This document shows, in pieces, positions 57,201 to 63,509 of a DNA stretch of 64,000 nt. Position 1 is the stretch's first letter. Each line of letters begins with the position of its first letter. This DNA comes from Actinernus sp. WN-2022 (Eukaryota > Cnidaria > Anthozoa > Actiniaria > Actinernidae): the NCBI GenBank assembly GCA_030867875.1, contig JAOWCC010000577.1, forward strand, positions 4,170,660 to 4,234,659, written 5' to 3'. Position numbers and translations under genes: made by a program. The notes under the pieces are model-generated. The model saw only the letters and a list, made by a program, of their open reading frames with translations. It searched no databases and was not told the origin of the DNA.

Positions 57201-58179
57201 GAGTTCTACTTCGACAACTTTGCGCGCAACAAATTGCACCGTGTGAACAACAATTGCTGGTGATATTGCGCGCAATGTTACAGGGGCTGTCCGTACGTTA
57301 ACGTCAGCTATGTGCATGTCCTTTTATAGCCGTCCACACGTAGACGTTTACGTATATGAAAATGGAGGGCTTTTTTTTATGCGTTTTGGCCTTCCGTTTG
57401 CACGTAGAAAGTGGGAAAGGTGTGACCGTTTTAATCGAAAGCGGATTTTTTTTTCGGAAACGATTTCCAAAGTTGAGACGGCGAAAACGAAGTTTCTCAT
57501 AAACGCTCGAGTGATGTCAACTGAACCAATAAAAAAAATGCACAGCTGATTGTATGGTTTGGGAAATAATATTATTTAACAAATATTTCGGCTGGCTCGG
57601 CCATCCTTCATCAGAGTCGTACAAGTTAGCAATGCAAAATAACATGTCTGCATATGCACAGTATCTGTCTTTAGCTGTGATTTCCGATTGTTTTTAGCGT
57701 TTTGTGGACGAGTAAAAACGATACGAAAACACTCGTGTGGACAAATTATTTGTTACGTTTTTAGCTAAAATGAAAAGGGAGATTTTTGAAAAAGTATACT
57801 TATGAATGGAGCCTGAACAAAAAATAAAATAAAATGTACATTGTTTCATTTGACTTGTTTCGTTTGATTGCTGTTAAATCTCCGTAGAAAACCGCAGCTT
57901 ATTCGTTGTACATGGTCAGAACTCCAAGCTATCTATAATGTACCAATCCTAAACCAGAGGTATTAATGCAGTCTATATTGTGTAAGAGTGAACAAAGCAA
58001 GATTTTAAGAGGTATTGTAATAGGACTAAGTTACGTTGAAGAACATGAACAAGAACATGAAAAATATGCAAATGTGAGATGAACTAGATGATCAGGTCTA
58101 AGATTTTCTATACGTACCTATTTGCGATTCGAATTCCAACAGACAAGGCCAGAGCCGTCAGCAAAACTAGTTGGCACAT
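27246..58179 (-). CDS. Cys-loop ligand-gated anion channel subunit (GABA-A/glycine receptor-like), nine-exon gene
   Basis: Complete gene model I assembled by hand. Joined exons total 1383 nt, giving 460 residues plus stop. The product should be a pentameric plasma-membrane receptor subunit with an extracellular transmitter-binding domain. Seen: signal peptide (1-20), RLRP motif near 50-52, WxPDTYF-like loop A (exon 4), Cys loop C158-C172 with 13 residues between, M1 (241-263), M2 with Pro-Ala-Arg at 270-272, M3 (302-325), M4 (427-448). Possible N-glycosylation at N98, N143 and N203. Intron phases are 2,1,0,2,1,1,0,0 and all junctions are GT/AG. Family knowledge: the PAR motif before M2 marks anion-selective channels, and exon sizes 68, 83, 138 and 215 match those I recall for vertebrate GABA-A/glycine receptor genes. 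No second cysteine pair is seen in loop C, arguing against a classical glycine receptor. Ligand is unknown. Introns hold many transposons, all apparently outside the exons. Confidence 0.93.
27855..28410 (+). mobile_element. LINE reverse transcriptase 3' fragment inside receptor intron 8
   Basis: Plus-strand pieces read [14 protein letters not shown], then [20 protein letters not shown] and [20 protein letters not shown], the post-catalytic region of Jockey/CR1-like RT. Several frame breaks; no catalytic motif remains. Opposite orientation to the receptor gene. Confidence 0.8.
28502..28592. repeat. G-rich polypurine tract in receptor intron 8
   Basis: A run of GGGGGAG and GGAGGA units; four or more G runs close together could form quadruplex or triplex DNA. 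It produces Gly- or Pro-rich spurious ORFs. Confidence 0.95.
29213..29392 (-). CDS. Receptor exon 8: M3 and start of intracellular loop
   Basis: 180 bp between TTTTGAAG and GTAATG, phase 0 at both ends. It encodes [20 protein letters not shown] and [11 protein letters not shown] (M3), then a basic segment rich in Arg, Lys and Ala that begins the M3-M4 loop. Confidence 0.95.
29786..30565. repeat. 13-bp minisatellite (TATATCACACTTG)n in receptor intron 7
   Basis: About 60 tandem units of 13 bp with variants TAAATCACA(C/T)TTG and TATGTCACACTTG. Variants recur in a pattern (several TATAT units, then TAAAT, then TATGT), suggesting higher-order repeats. Since 13 is not a multiple of 3, all three frames stay open for long stretches (39-nt period, 13 residues). 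Degenerate units continue at 30800-30850 after a SINE. Confidence 0.97.
30572..30796 (+). mobile_element. tRNA-derived SINE inserted in the minisatellite
   Basis: The head has A box GTTAGCTCAGTGGTTAAGCG and B box GGTTCAAACCC. The body is CTCCGAGTCTTAAAGGCGCT to ATCGTAGGACTAG, with a TTACTTACTTACT tail. The 13-bp repeat resumes after it, so insertion was into the array. A related body without head is at 46665-46857. Confidence 0.85.
31040..31520. mobile_element. GTATATAGCGGTCACC-type element ending 30 bp from receptor exon 7
   Basis: Repeats of GTATATAGCGGTCACC occur at 31070, 31145 and 31440, and the right end reads GTTATATACAGGTTTGACTG followed by TA (31519-31520). CAGT at the end and a TA target suggest a Tc1/mariner/Tigger-like element; the left end is unclear. 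Lies in receptor intron 7, just past the exon 7 donor. Confidence 0.55.
31551..31765 (-). CDS. Receptor exon 7: loop C, M1 and M2 pore helix (215 bp)
   Basis: 215 bp from TTTTTAAG to a GTAGTT donor. It encodes [14 protein letters not shown] before M1, then M1, PEAIPARI, and an M2 reading [16 protein letters not shown]. Relative to Arg272 as 0', it has Ser at 2', Cys at 4', Thr at 6' and Leu at 9'. It then reads NSHMPK, phase 0. The donor GTAGTT is weak, but the next exon begins VSYMKAID, exactly where PKVSY is expected. Confidence 0.95.
31986..32123 (-). CDS. Receptor exon 6: loop B to loop C (138 bp)
   Basis: 138 bp between GATTGTCAG and GTCAGTG. It encodes [12 protein letters not shown], then a stretch to [17 protein letters not shown]. 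The S.AYT..(K/E)(I/V).Y.W pattern is the loop B region of GABA-A type receptors. There is one N-x-T site (N203). No paired cysteines in the loop C approach, unlike vertebrate glycine receptors. Confidence 0.95.
32456..33831 (+). mobile_element. Penelope-like element 3' half flanked by 310-bp inverted arms
   Basis: Plus-strand remnants ([50 protein letters not shown]) are related to the copy at 40.8-41.9 kb. A frameshift near 33493 replaces the end of the GIY-YIG region; reading +1 after it gives [17 protein letters not shown]. The last 310 bp (33522-33831), which include coding and 3' sequence, are repeated inverted at 32456-32765 ahead of the element. Penelope-like elements are known for such inverted terminal copies. 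A (TA)n tract follows directly. Confidence 0.85.
34080..34250. repeat. Palindromic MITE copy
   Basis: CATGTTTTATACTATCATAA and its inverse flank GAGAACA...GTTCTC arms. Outer AAATAAAGAAGCC / GGCTTCTTTATCTG also pair. Typical hairpin repeat, no coding content. Confidence 0.65.
34400..35763. mobile_element. TA-flanked transposon with ~215-bp inverted ends carrying tRNA-like sequence
   Basis: Starts CAGTCGTTGCCGTTAACG and ends with its inverse CGACTG, with (TA)n on both sides. The inverted ends extend past a tRNA-like stretch: A box GGTTTAATGGTTAGCG and B box GAGTTCAAGTCTC at 34530-34600 (+), repeated inverted at 35567-35640 (-). Central ORFs, e.g. 34694-35110, match nothing I know; no transposase. 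Probably non-autonomous, Tc1/mariner-like by its TA target and CAGT end. Confidence 0.75.
35778..35931. mobile_element. 154-bp palindromic MITE in (TA)n
   Basis: CAGTCGATGCCAAAAAGGTT to its inverse, nearly perfect over its whole length, with (TA)n on both sides. Its first bases resemble those of the element at 34400-35763. A half copy lies at 32289-32361, also ending at (TA)n. Confidence 0.8.
36010..36176. repeat. Inverted repeat, Penelope-terminus type
   Basis: Two arms of about 80 bp (GACTTCAGGAGTGATTCATC ... AGCTCTGTTTCGTATGTT) meet at GAATGTCATTC. The TTTCGTAT...CTTCAGGAG layout is like the other Penelope termini here. A (TA)n tract follows. Confidence 0.65.
36204..38444. mobile_element. 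2.2-kb non-autonomous transposon, TIR CACCCGATC, in (TA)n
   Basis: The left end CACCCGATCAAAAAAAAGAT and its inverse at the right are bordered by (TA)n. Inverted similarity continues imperfectly for about 220 bp (e.g. CCATAGGGATCGGTAC). No transposase frame in the interior; the longest ORFs are short and unlike any family I know. Confidence 0.75.
38456..38671. repeat. Near-perfect inverted repeat from Penelope-like terminal sequence
   Basis: Arms of about 105 bp around a T-rich centre. The arm contains AAACGTTTCGGCCGTTCGGC then TTTCTTCAGT, the TTTCGGC...CTTCAG terminal motif common in Penelope-like elements. Lies directly between two (TA)n-flanked transposons. Confidence 0.7.
38770..40733. 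mobile_element. 2-kb non-autonomous transposon, TIR CAGCGAAGTGC, in (TA)n
   Basis: Starts CAGCGAAGTGCAAAAACTTT and ends with the inverse, with (TA)n outside both. Long inverted ends are matched at 38950-39160 and 40560-40725 (e.g. ATCGGGTGCATT, CGAAGACTT). The left end has an additional palindromic insert at about 38790-38945 (GGCGGCCTTCACCTC / GAGGTGAAGGGC). No transposase seen. Confidence 0.75.
40750..41907 (+). mobile_element. Penelope-like element: RT C-terminus plus GIY-YIG-type domain
   Basis: The open frame runs from about 40795 to a stop at 41907. It opens in [20 protein letters not shown], the YxDD region of a reverse transcriptase, then [19 protein letters not shown], and [36 protein letters not shown] and [17 protein letters not shown]. 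The C-terminal Cys cluster followed by YVGLT..FK.R...H matches the GIY-YIG endonuclease region of Penelope-like elements. 5' truncated directly after a (TA)n tract. It lies in intron 5 of the receptor, antisense to it. Confidence 0.88.
42125..42390 (-). pseudogene. Integrase-linked chromodomain remnant (transposon-derived)
   Basis: The minus strand reads [20 protein letters not shown], then [20 protein letters not shown], then [18 protein letters not shown]: a complete chromodomain (YxVEKIL...YLVQWKGYP...W). Just before it is [14 protein letters not shown] and an in-frame stop. This C-terminal arrangement is typical of Polinton/Ginger-type integrases with chromodomains. The catalytic part is absent. 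Confidence 0.7.
42929..43230. repeat. Tandem repeats next to Penelope fragment
   Basis: An 89-bp block beginning GCTCCTGGTTTTAGAGACGA occurs at 42929 and 43018. Then GCATACGCCCTAAA(A/G)ATAGG plus GCGTACGCCCTAAAAA occurs twice (43110 and 43200). Confidence 0.85.
43271..43684 (+). mobile_element. Penelope-like element, linker-region fragment
   Basis: Reads [20 protein letters not shown] through [20 protein letters not shown] to [20 protein letters not shown] and a stop at 43684. The [10 protein letters not shown] and [16 protein letters not shown] blocks lie between RT and GIY-YIG in Penelope-like elements. Neither catalytic domain remains. Confidence 0.85.
44028..44430 (-). pseudogene. Ty3/Gypsy integrase C-terminal remnant
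   Basis: The minus strand reads [20 protein letters not shown], then [20 protein letters not shown] and an acidic linker ending [26 protein letters not shown]...[11 protein letters not shown] is the GPY/F-like tail of Ty3/Gypsy integrase. Upstream pieces to about 44430 are frameshifted. No LTRs recognised. Confidence 0.65.
44450..46290. other. Receptor intron 5 segment without recognised gene
   Basis: Short palindromes (GCAGGCCCGAG region near 44665; TTTTGCAGCGACATGTCCCT near 45850) and a GTGGCCCGAGTGAAAGCC repeat at 46003. No coding similarity seen. Confidence 0.5.
46455..46636 (-). mobile_element. tRNA-derived SINE (second family)
   Basis: On the minus strand: GGTTGGCGCAGTGGTAAAAC (A box), GTTCTATTCCCGGCTCGGG (B box), then GGGTTTTTCTCCGGGTTCTC and a Cys-box-like CCTCCCTCCGTAAAAATC end. 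Another truncated member lies on the plus strand at about 12600-12710. Confidence 0.8.
46665..46857 (+). mobile_element. tRNA-derived SINE, second copy, 5' truncated
   Basis: Shares GCGGCCGGACCAACA, the GGTGCTGCCTTTGTGAAACA body and GACGTTAAATCGTAGG with the copy at 30572-30796; the A box is lost. Ends near GTCGCTTTACCTATAA. Confidence 0.75.
47206..47288 (-). CDS. Receptor exon 5: Cys loop (83 bp)
   Basis: 83 bp between TTTACAG and GTGAGT. It encodes [20 protein letters not shown] then CPFIVES. The cysteines are separated by exactly 13 residues with the invariant YPLD/FPMD turn, which defines the family. The split codon at its 3' end becomes His in ESHAYT after joining exon 6 across the 15-kb intron. 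Confidence 0.96.
47570..48109. mobile_element. MITE in receptor intron 4
   Basis: TAGCCTGTTCCAGGCTCTCC and the inverse CTGAAACAGGCTA bracket 540 bp; GGGGAGAGAAAGG / CCTTTCTCTCCCC also pair. Fills most of the intron between exons 4 and 5. Confidence 0.7.
48288..48505 (-). CDS. Receptor exon 4: ligand-binding domain core
   Basis: 218 bp after TTGCCAG, ending GTAAG before GTAAAG. It encodes [17 protein letters not shown], then [18 protein letters not shown], then [14 protein letters not shown]. The first block is the classic MEYT.DVFFRQ.W.D.RL strand and the second is loop A with the W.PDTYF.N motif. Two N-x-S/T sites are present. Phase 0 in, 2 out. Confidence 0.95.
49235..49785 (-). pseudogene. 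Dispersed repeat family copy C: N-terminal coding remnant
   Basis: The minus strand reads [20 protein letters not shown] then [20 protein letters not shown], then stops; frameshifted continuation [12 protein letters not shown]. The shape (short acidic N-terminus, then L..F.DFL) recalls the multicopy recombinase-like (Crypton-related) proteins of corals, but that link is only an impression. Lies in receptor intron 3-proximal part of intron 2's boundary region, before exon 3's donor side, i.e. 49235-49785 in intron 3. Confidence 0.35.
49827..49894 (-). CDS. Receptor exon 3 (68 bp)
   Basis: Starts after TTTCGCAG and ends before GTAAGC. It encodes [20 protein letters not shown] plus KM, the beta1-loop-beta2 segment corresponding to the V.V.....S.....MEY block of GABA-A receptors. 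Its 68-bp length and phases (1 in, 0 out) equal the conserved third exon of vertebrate GABA-A/glycine receptor genes as I recall them. Confidence 0.92.
50017..50613. mobile_element. MITE in receptor intron 2 with nested insertion
   Basis: GCCTGATTTTCACTAGCGAC and its inverse GCTAGTGTAAACCAGGC form the ends, with (GCAGAA)n inside. A second element, 50341-50523, with ends GGAACCGGTCATTAATTACA and inverse, interrupts it. Confidence 0.65.
50870..52270 (+). mobile_element. Decayed LINE reverse transcriptase in receptor intron 2
   Basis: Plus-strand traces: [20 protein letters not shown], then at about 51415 [38 protein letters not shown], and after the catalytic area [20 protein letters not shown]. 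Multiple stops and frameshifts. Motif A (DFTKAFD) is clear, while the YADDT-like motif is only partly preserved (LYADNTT). Confidence 0.8.
52311..52444. repeat. Palindromic repeat in receptor intron 2
   Basis: ATAGCATGATTTGTAGTAAT and its inverse ending at 52444; inner AAATACCGCT / AGCGGTATTT. Confidence 0.75.
53030..53345. repeat. Inverted-repeat element with AGCCCATGAGG core
   Basis: CAATTAGACCTC...GAGGTCTAATTG pair at 53048-53128, and TATCTGCTATTA / TAATAGCAGATA pair at the outer ends. Contains AGCCCATGAGGCGCAGCC and a second AGCCCATGAGGGCGAG. Confidence 0.6.
53620..53777. repeat. Palindromic repeat
   Basis: GCATGATAGCGAAAATTATC and its inverse with AATTATTG / CAATAATTG outside. A relative (ATCATGCGAAATCTCATCC) is at about 29140. 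Confidence 0.7.
54581..54684 (-). CDS. Receptor exon 2: N-terminal helix and YDKRLRP motif
   Basis: 104-bp exon between a TTTATAG acceptor and a GTGAGA donor. It encodes a charged lysine-rich segment, then [13 protein letters not shown], the signature just before the first beta strand of the ligand-binding domain in Cys-loop anion channels. It enters in phase 2 and leaves in phase 1, matching exons 1 and 3. A TTAA-flanked transposon starts about 110 bp upstream of its acceptor. Confidence 0.88.
54794..55686. mobile_element. TTAA-flanked transposon in receptor intron 1
   Basis: GGTTACCGGATACCTTCA at 54794 and its inverse at 55669-55686, each bordered by TTAA (54790-54793, 55687-55690). A TTAA target suggests a Kolobok- or piggyBac-like non-autonomous element. 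Internal ORFs overlap on both strands and match nothing I know. Confidence 0.7.
56018..56362. mobile_element. Inverted-repeat element GGGCTAGCC(C/A)CACACAGCGG
   Basis: Ends pair over about 39 bp: AGCGGTCAAACGTCTGCGCA at left with CGCAGACGTTTGACCGCT at right. 345 bp; no coding content. Confidence 0.7.
56498..56579. repeat. 15-bp tandem repeat
   Basis: Five to six units of GTTACGTGAAATGAG with a few substitutions, in receptor intron 1. Confidence 0.9.
57056..57280. repeat. 52-bp tandem repeat with GTTGCGCGCAA core
   Basis: Three units of ATGTTGCGCGCAATGTTGTA followed by GCGTGTCGGTCCGT and AGGATCGAGTT, then degenerate units. The core GTTGCGCGCAAC is itself palindromic. Confidence 0.85.
57575..57630. 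mobile_element. Penelope-like terminal fragment
   Basis: AAATATTTCGGCTGGCTCGG followed by CCATCCTTCATCAGAGTCGT has the same TTTCGGCTG...CTTCATCAG signature as the 6.1-kb and 38.5-kb termini. No coding sequence attached. Confidence 0.45.
58118..58179 (-). CDS. Receptor exon 1: start and signal peptide
   Basis: The ATG at 58179 opens a 20-codon hydrophobic stretch beginning [14 protein letters not shown], followed by AG and a GTACGT donor. It ends in phase 2. Joined to exon 2 it completes a serine codon and stays open. Start and exon were chosen because hydrophobicity, donor and phase all fit. It is 3.4 kb upstream of exon 2, so a cDNA would settle whether other 5' exons exist. Confidence 0.6.
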
Positions 58180-58811
58180 TATTTGGTAGGTCGGTTAGGC
58201 ACAATGATTCATGTTTCGCTGCGATGTTCAGAGTACATATATAAAGACCATAACTCCAAATGAAATATCAACGGATTGAAGATAGTGCATCACGCCTCTT
58301 GAAAATCCCTCACAATTCTGTCATCTCCACGCCATAAATTGTTTATGGTGGTGGCGTAATTGTTTAAAAAATACGTTTACATTTGCCTTTTATAAATATT
58401 TAATTCACTTATGTGTATAGGAGAGGAACAAAGCTGGGTTGACAAGAAACCATTAGGTCAAACTTTTGTTTTGAGAACTTACTCACTATTGTCACATGTA
58501 GGAATACTTATAACTTTTAACAAATGTATAAAACGAAGAATAGGGTAAAGGAATGAAGAAATTTACCGACTTGAATGTTCAATGACTATCATATAAAATT
58601 CATGCGAAGAAATCTTGTTTATGTAAAAAATGTAAAAACTACCTTCGCATAAGCAATTATTAGTTATGCATAATGTATTAAATACCCAAGTTTAAGGATT
58701 CTATTTACGTTTTAACTTCAAGCATCCTATATCAAATTTAAAGCATCTGTAATCGAGTAAATTTATTTAAGATTCCAGTAAAACGATTAAGAAATAAAAC
58801 ACGTTTAAGTG

Positions 58812-58948
58812 TTTACATATCCTGATGCAAGGGAAAGTTTGAGATAATTATCAAGTAAACCCGAGACCGAAGGTCGATGGTTTACACAAAATCTTGAGTA
58901 TTCTCCCAAACTTATCCGAGTGTTTACATCATGCAGGCTATGTAAACA
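58812..58948. repeat. Imperfect inverted repeat
   Basis: GTTTACATATCCTGATGCA pairs with TGCAGGCTATGTAAAC; inner AGTTTGAGATA / ACTTATCC partly pair. Lies upstream of the receptor start. Confidence 0.55.
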
Positions 58949-59498
58949 CGGAAAATCGTTTTCTATTTTTCTTTTATGAAATAGACGCAAGATCGAACGC
59001 AAAGAGTTTTCTCTACCTTCATGAAAATCAAACGCGAAATTATCCATACATAACAAAATGACAATCATTATTTGCTAATCGCTGAAAGTACGTGGATGTC
59101 TGTTTGTTTGTCTGTTTGTTTTTCTGTATGTCCGGATTATTTATGAGGCAAGTCACGTGAGAAAGTGAGCACGTGAGCTAGTGTACAAAGTGCAGGTTGC
59201 AGGTTGACAGTTTTCGGTTGATAAATGAAATACATGAAATAAATTTATGGGCATGGCTTTTTGGCGATCGCTGGTTCTGAAAGACCCCACATTATCCTTC
59301 GCAGCCGTTATTTATGTCATCACGCAGTTTTTTGTTTGCCGACGATTTATAAGGGCTTCAAACTCCGGCTTCAAACTCCGGCTTTGTCCTCTTATTATTT
59401 TGCTGAACTGTTCAGAATACCTTGAAATTACCGTTCAATAAATCTACCTAAATTGATTTATACCCTCGAAGATTTATTTTCTCTTCTTCGCCGTTCTT

Positions 59499-59783
59499 TT
59501 GTCGTTAACAATAGGAAATGGACAATCTGAAATCTACAATGAATCTACAATATTTACCGTCTCGATTTTCTCTGCCAATGGAAATCCAGATACCCGATGG
59601 CGCATAGAGGTTTCTGAGGCAAACAAAGCAGCAAATGACAACCAATTAGTTTGGATTCTAAAGTATGACAAAGAATATCAGGGGTTAATCAAAAGTGAGC
59701 ACGAGGCTAATAGACCAGTTCGCGGTAAATTCCGACATTTTGAAAGGGGTGCAAACATGGCGCGAAATACAGTGTTTGTATAG
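59499..59783 (+). CDS. Unidentified ORF
   Basis: 94-codon frame: GNGQSEIYNESTIFTVSIFS then ANGNPDTRWRIEVSEANKAA. Composition looks protein-like, but the 3' part runs into a palindromic repeat at 59784 and no splice partners are evident. No family recognised. Confidence 0.2.
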   Translation: MSLTIGNGQSEIYNESTIFTVSIFSANGNPDTRWRIEVSEANKAANDNQLVWILKYDKEYQGLIKSEHEANRPVRGKFRHFERGANMARNTVFV

Positions 59784-59917
59784 GTAATCATACGGTTTCG
59801 AGTGCAATTTGGGATTAATTTGCACGAGTAGCCCGCAGGGCGAGTGCAATTTGAGCTCTTTGAAAAACACACGAGTGAAAATTAATCCCAAATTGCACGA
59901 GAAAACCGTATGATTAC
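59784..59917. repeat. Palindromic repeat
   Basis: GTAATCATACGGTTT...GGGATTAAT and its inverse ending at 59917; centre AGCCCGCAGGGCG. Confidence 0.75.
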
Positions 59918-59999
59918 TTTTTAATAAGTACATGAAAAAGAATGTCAGGAAGTGACGTTGGCGAGTCATGTGACAAAGTAATTTATTCAGTCTTCAAAC

Positions 60000-61900
60000 C
60001 ATAATAGTTCACACTTTCAAATTCATTCAAATTGTTCGAGTGTTCTCAGAAGTCGAAAGGAAATGTTTCATTGCTTTCCAAATAAATTTGCATCGTATTT
60101 CCTTTTTTCGGCACTATGCTTCCTTTTTTCTGCAACTGTGTTTCCTTGAAATTGCATTGCCCTCAACCAATCAGAATTGAGAATTTTTTTCATGTATATT
60201 ATTACTCGGGCTGCCTCCGAGTCTTAAAATGCAAGTCGTTATTTTTATTTTTTTTTATTCCGTGTAGCAAAATTTCTGCGCATGCGTTAAAGGTCAAGTT
60301 CACACCAATCAGATTGCACGGTGCTGGTCACGCAACAATCGCCAGGTTAATTTATTTACATATTTAATACAGTAAAATCAAGATGGGGGGACGACGGCGC
60401 GAGGAATTTTCTCTCAAATTTGGAGTCCCATCTCTCAAATGTAAGCAGTTTAATGTTTTATTTAACTTCACTCGTGCGAAAGCCTTCCAACAAGCTCAGG
60501 ATATTTCAACTGGCGCTCTTGTTTGAAGTACGTTCGTAGGTAATAAACACTCAGCACAGAATAATTTATGATGACCGAAGTAGTTATTCAACTATCAAGG
60601 TAGACAATACTCCTCTCACGGCCGAGGTTTTGGTTCGAGAAATTAAAGGCTTCCAACAGTTCCCTTTATAGTTCTGTAATATAATGAGCAGACTGCAGTT
60701 TTGGGAAGGAGGGTAAAAGCTTTTAAATAGAGATAAACAAAACGGGCATTTCAGTTAATAATCTTTAGTCCAACAAATACCGATATGGACGCGATCAAAG
60801 AGCCGCAGGGTAGAAAGAACAGTAGAGAAATACAGTGATAGCTCCATCATAGGTGGACAGGATACAACTTATAATATGGGACAAATATAAAGATAAAGTT
60901 GAGACACTCATCTATTAGTACTCTGAACCTGCAGAACAGCAGACTAAATTAGGACCGAATTCGTATTTTTTTTCGATAAAAAAAAAGAATCAATGCCTTC
61001 AGCTGCTTCAGTAAGATTCCTAGTCATATCAGTAATGGTGACTATACCAAGCATTGTTGCTGGGGGAGATGTAAGAGTGAATCCGGCGCTCAAAGAGATA
61101 TGTCTCGGAGAATGAAGCATGATCGATCGGTACACCGCTGGTAGATCAGGTTTCTCATCTTTTCTCGGCCTTTTTGATCACTCACAGGAGGAGCTTTTCT
61201 GTTCCAAAACCTTTACAGCAAATTCAGTGAGAAATGTCAGCATTGGATAAATGTTTGTACAAGAGACCTTAAAAGCACAGAACAACGAGACTAGGTCTGG
61301 CAATGAAACGTAAGTGGCTATAAATTACTGAAACCCTGACTATGTATCCACCAGTAAACAATGAGAAGGAACTACTGTTCAACCATTAAGTTTACTTGAA
61401 TTTATCAGTGGATTCTAAATAAATTTTGGAAGCAAAGCCTCGTCTACAGTACATCTACAATGCTTTGATTTATTTTCTGAGCACAAATGAAGTTAATTTC
61501 TTTCGGAGCTGCAGGTATTAAATTTGAAAACTCGATAAATGCAAACAATAATATAATGGTTTGAAAGAGCACACCAACATAAGCAAGATTGCCGAATTTT
61601 AGGATGCTATCAGTTCATAGTTTTAATGTATATGCTCTTCCAGCCATAACAGCTTTTGGTCTCCGATGAGTTTTATTGAAGAATTTCCTATCTCCATTCG
61701 CCGATGAATGCACTCGGCACGCGGCTACATTCTTTTGTTTTTGCCTTAATACAGGAAAACCTGACCTTTGTAACTTTTCAATGTTTAGGTGAAGTCTTAC
61801 AACGATATTGCATGGGAAAAGATGAGTTTGGGATACAGTTTAAATAGGACTTGACAGTCTATATAGTAAGCATGTCTCGTTGGTTGGCCAGCGAAGATGC
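60000..61900. other. Region without recognised gene
   Basis: The minus ORF 60944-61135 (ATMLGIVTITDMTRNLTEAA) looks mildly protein-like but has no clear splice sites or family. The rest is AT-rich with repeat scraps. Confidence 0.4.
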
Positions 61901-61999
61901 AAAACTCGGGCTCTTTATTTCTAGGTGTATCAACGACAATGAACTACAGCAAAACAATACCCTGAAATACAAAGAACCCTAACCTCAGAATACAATGAA

Positions 62000-62266
62000 C
62001 TAGAGCAAAACAATACCCTGAAATACAAAGAACCCTAACCCCACAATAGAGTTGTTCATTGTCCTGAATTTCAGGACGTTGATACACCTAGAAAGGCCCT
62101 CAAGCGGCCAAGATCGACGTTTGTCGCTTTGTTTCAATCCTCTGTATTTCAGCCAAAGTTTAAGCTGTTCGACAGTATAATCATCAGGTTCTCTTTCAAA
62201 ATATGGTCCAGGAAAGCAGTCATTTCTGGTAGAATAGACAGAGGGACGAACTGAAGTGCTAGTCAA
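62000..62266 (-). pseudogene. SAP-like domain fragment interrupted by inverted-repeat insertion
   Basis: From 62266 the minus strand reads STRNDCFPGPYFEREPDDYT then VEQLKLWLKYRGLKQSDKR, a SAP-like helix-turn-helix (YTVEQLK.WLK.RGL...). The frame then enters a repeat: TCTAGGTGTATCAACG at 61920-61935 and its inverse at 62078-62094 bracket two direct copies of an AATGAACTA(C/G)AGCAAAAC block. The repeat replaces the expected end of the domain. Confidence 0.5.
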
Positions 62267-62763
62267 TTCTTGTAAGTTGATACAAGAAAAGCGGTTTGTT
62301 TGTCTGAGTCTTGTGACGTAATTACTGCACTCCGCTATTAGATCCTATTAGCGTGCGTAACATGAATAAGTAGAGGTCAACTTCTTTATAATTTACATAC
62401 ACGAGAAAAACCAAAATATTAAATTACATATATATACAGAGAATGAATGTCACCGCGCTACCGGCCACTCCTAAAGACTGCTAAATTCAGCTAATAATTC
62501 TTCCCTTCGGTTATTACTAGAGGATTTCAAATGAAAGTGTTCTCATGTGGCCCGAGTGAAAGCCCAGAAGGGCTCTTGTTAAATATAAAAACGCACGCCC
62601 CCACCATTTCTGTTCCTGTCTCTCCGAATTAGTTCATATCCGAGGTACATCGCAATTTTTGATAGACTCATCGAGTTTAGTTTCGTTAATCGAAAGGACA
62701 TCTATCGAGTTACTGGCAATCAAATTCTGAGCTCGGCTATGTGTTTCGTTAGACTCGCGATAT

Positions 62764-63234
62764 TTTAAAGTGCCTATGAAGATATTTTTTTTATTTTAGA
62801 TATCAATTCTACATCAAGTGAATAGTAGAATAGTACAATATATCTTGCTTTGAATGCTGTGACGCTGAGTTAAGGAGGTTTTAATATTCAAAATGCTAAT
62901 TACATGACGTCAGGGAGGCATCAATTATTATACAAAATTTTTTGTTACCGAATTAAACAATTTTTTTAAATTATCAGTGTTATACCCATGGTTGAAATAA
63001 AATGATATTAGAAATTTTGTTTTCTTATATCAGTAGAAACGCCCATTTCACAACCACTAAGAAGTGATTGCAGATGCCTCCCCTGACGTCATGTAATTAG
63101 CATTTTGGATATCAAAACCTCCTTAACTCAGTGGCACAGCATTCAAAGCAAAATATATTTTACCATTCTACTATTCACTTGATTTAGAATTGATTATCTA
63201 AAATAAAAAAATAAGCTTCATAGGCACTTTAAAC
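62764..63234. repeat. Palindromic MITE
   Basis: TTTAAAGTGCCTATGAAG and its inverse at the ends, then ACCTCCTTAACTCAG and GCTAATTACATGACGTCAGG inside both arms. Arms about 170 bp. No coding content. Confidence 0.75.
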
Positions 63235-63509
63235 ACGAAGTTCCGGTATAAAAAGGCGAGGCCCAGGGGTTGTCACCCTTCAGTCGTCAATCAGCCTTTG
63301 TTGAGTGAACATATGCGTGATGCTCGGCTTGAGTGCTCCCTACTGATTGCTTATCGCGCGAAATTCAAATGAAAACAAAAATGTTTAACTTCCAGAGTAA
63401 GGGCTACAAAGTTCGCAAACAGTCATAAAATACCATTGGCAGTCATAAATGGACAACTATCTTCCCTCTGGTCACTTTATTTTATTACTTGTTTAATTTT
63501 AAACCTTAA

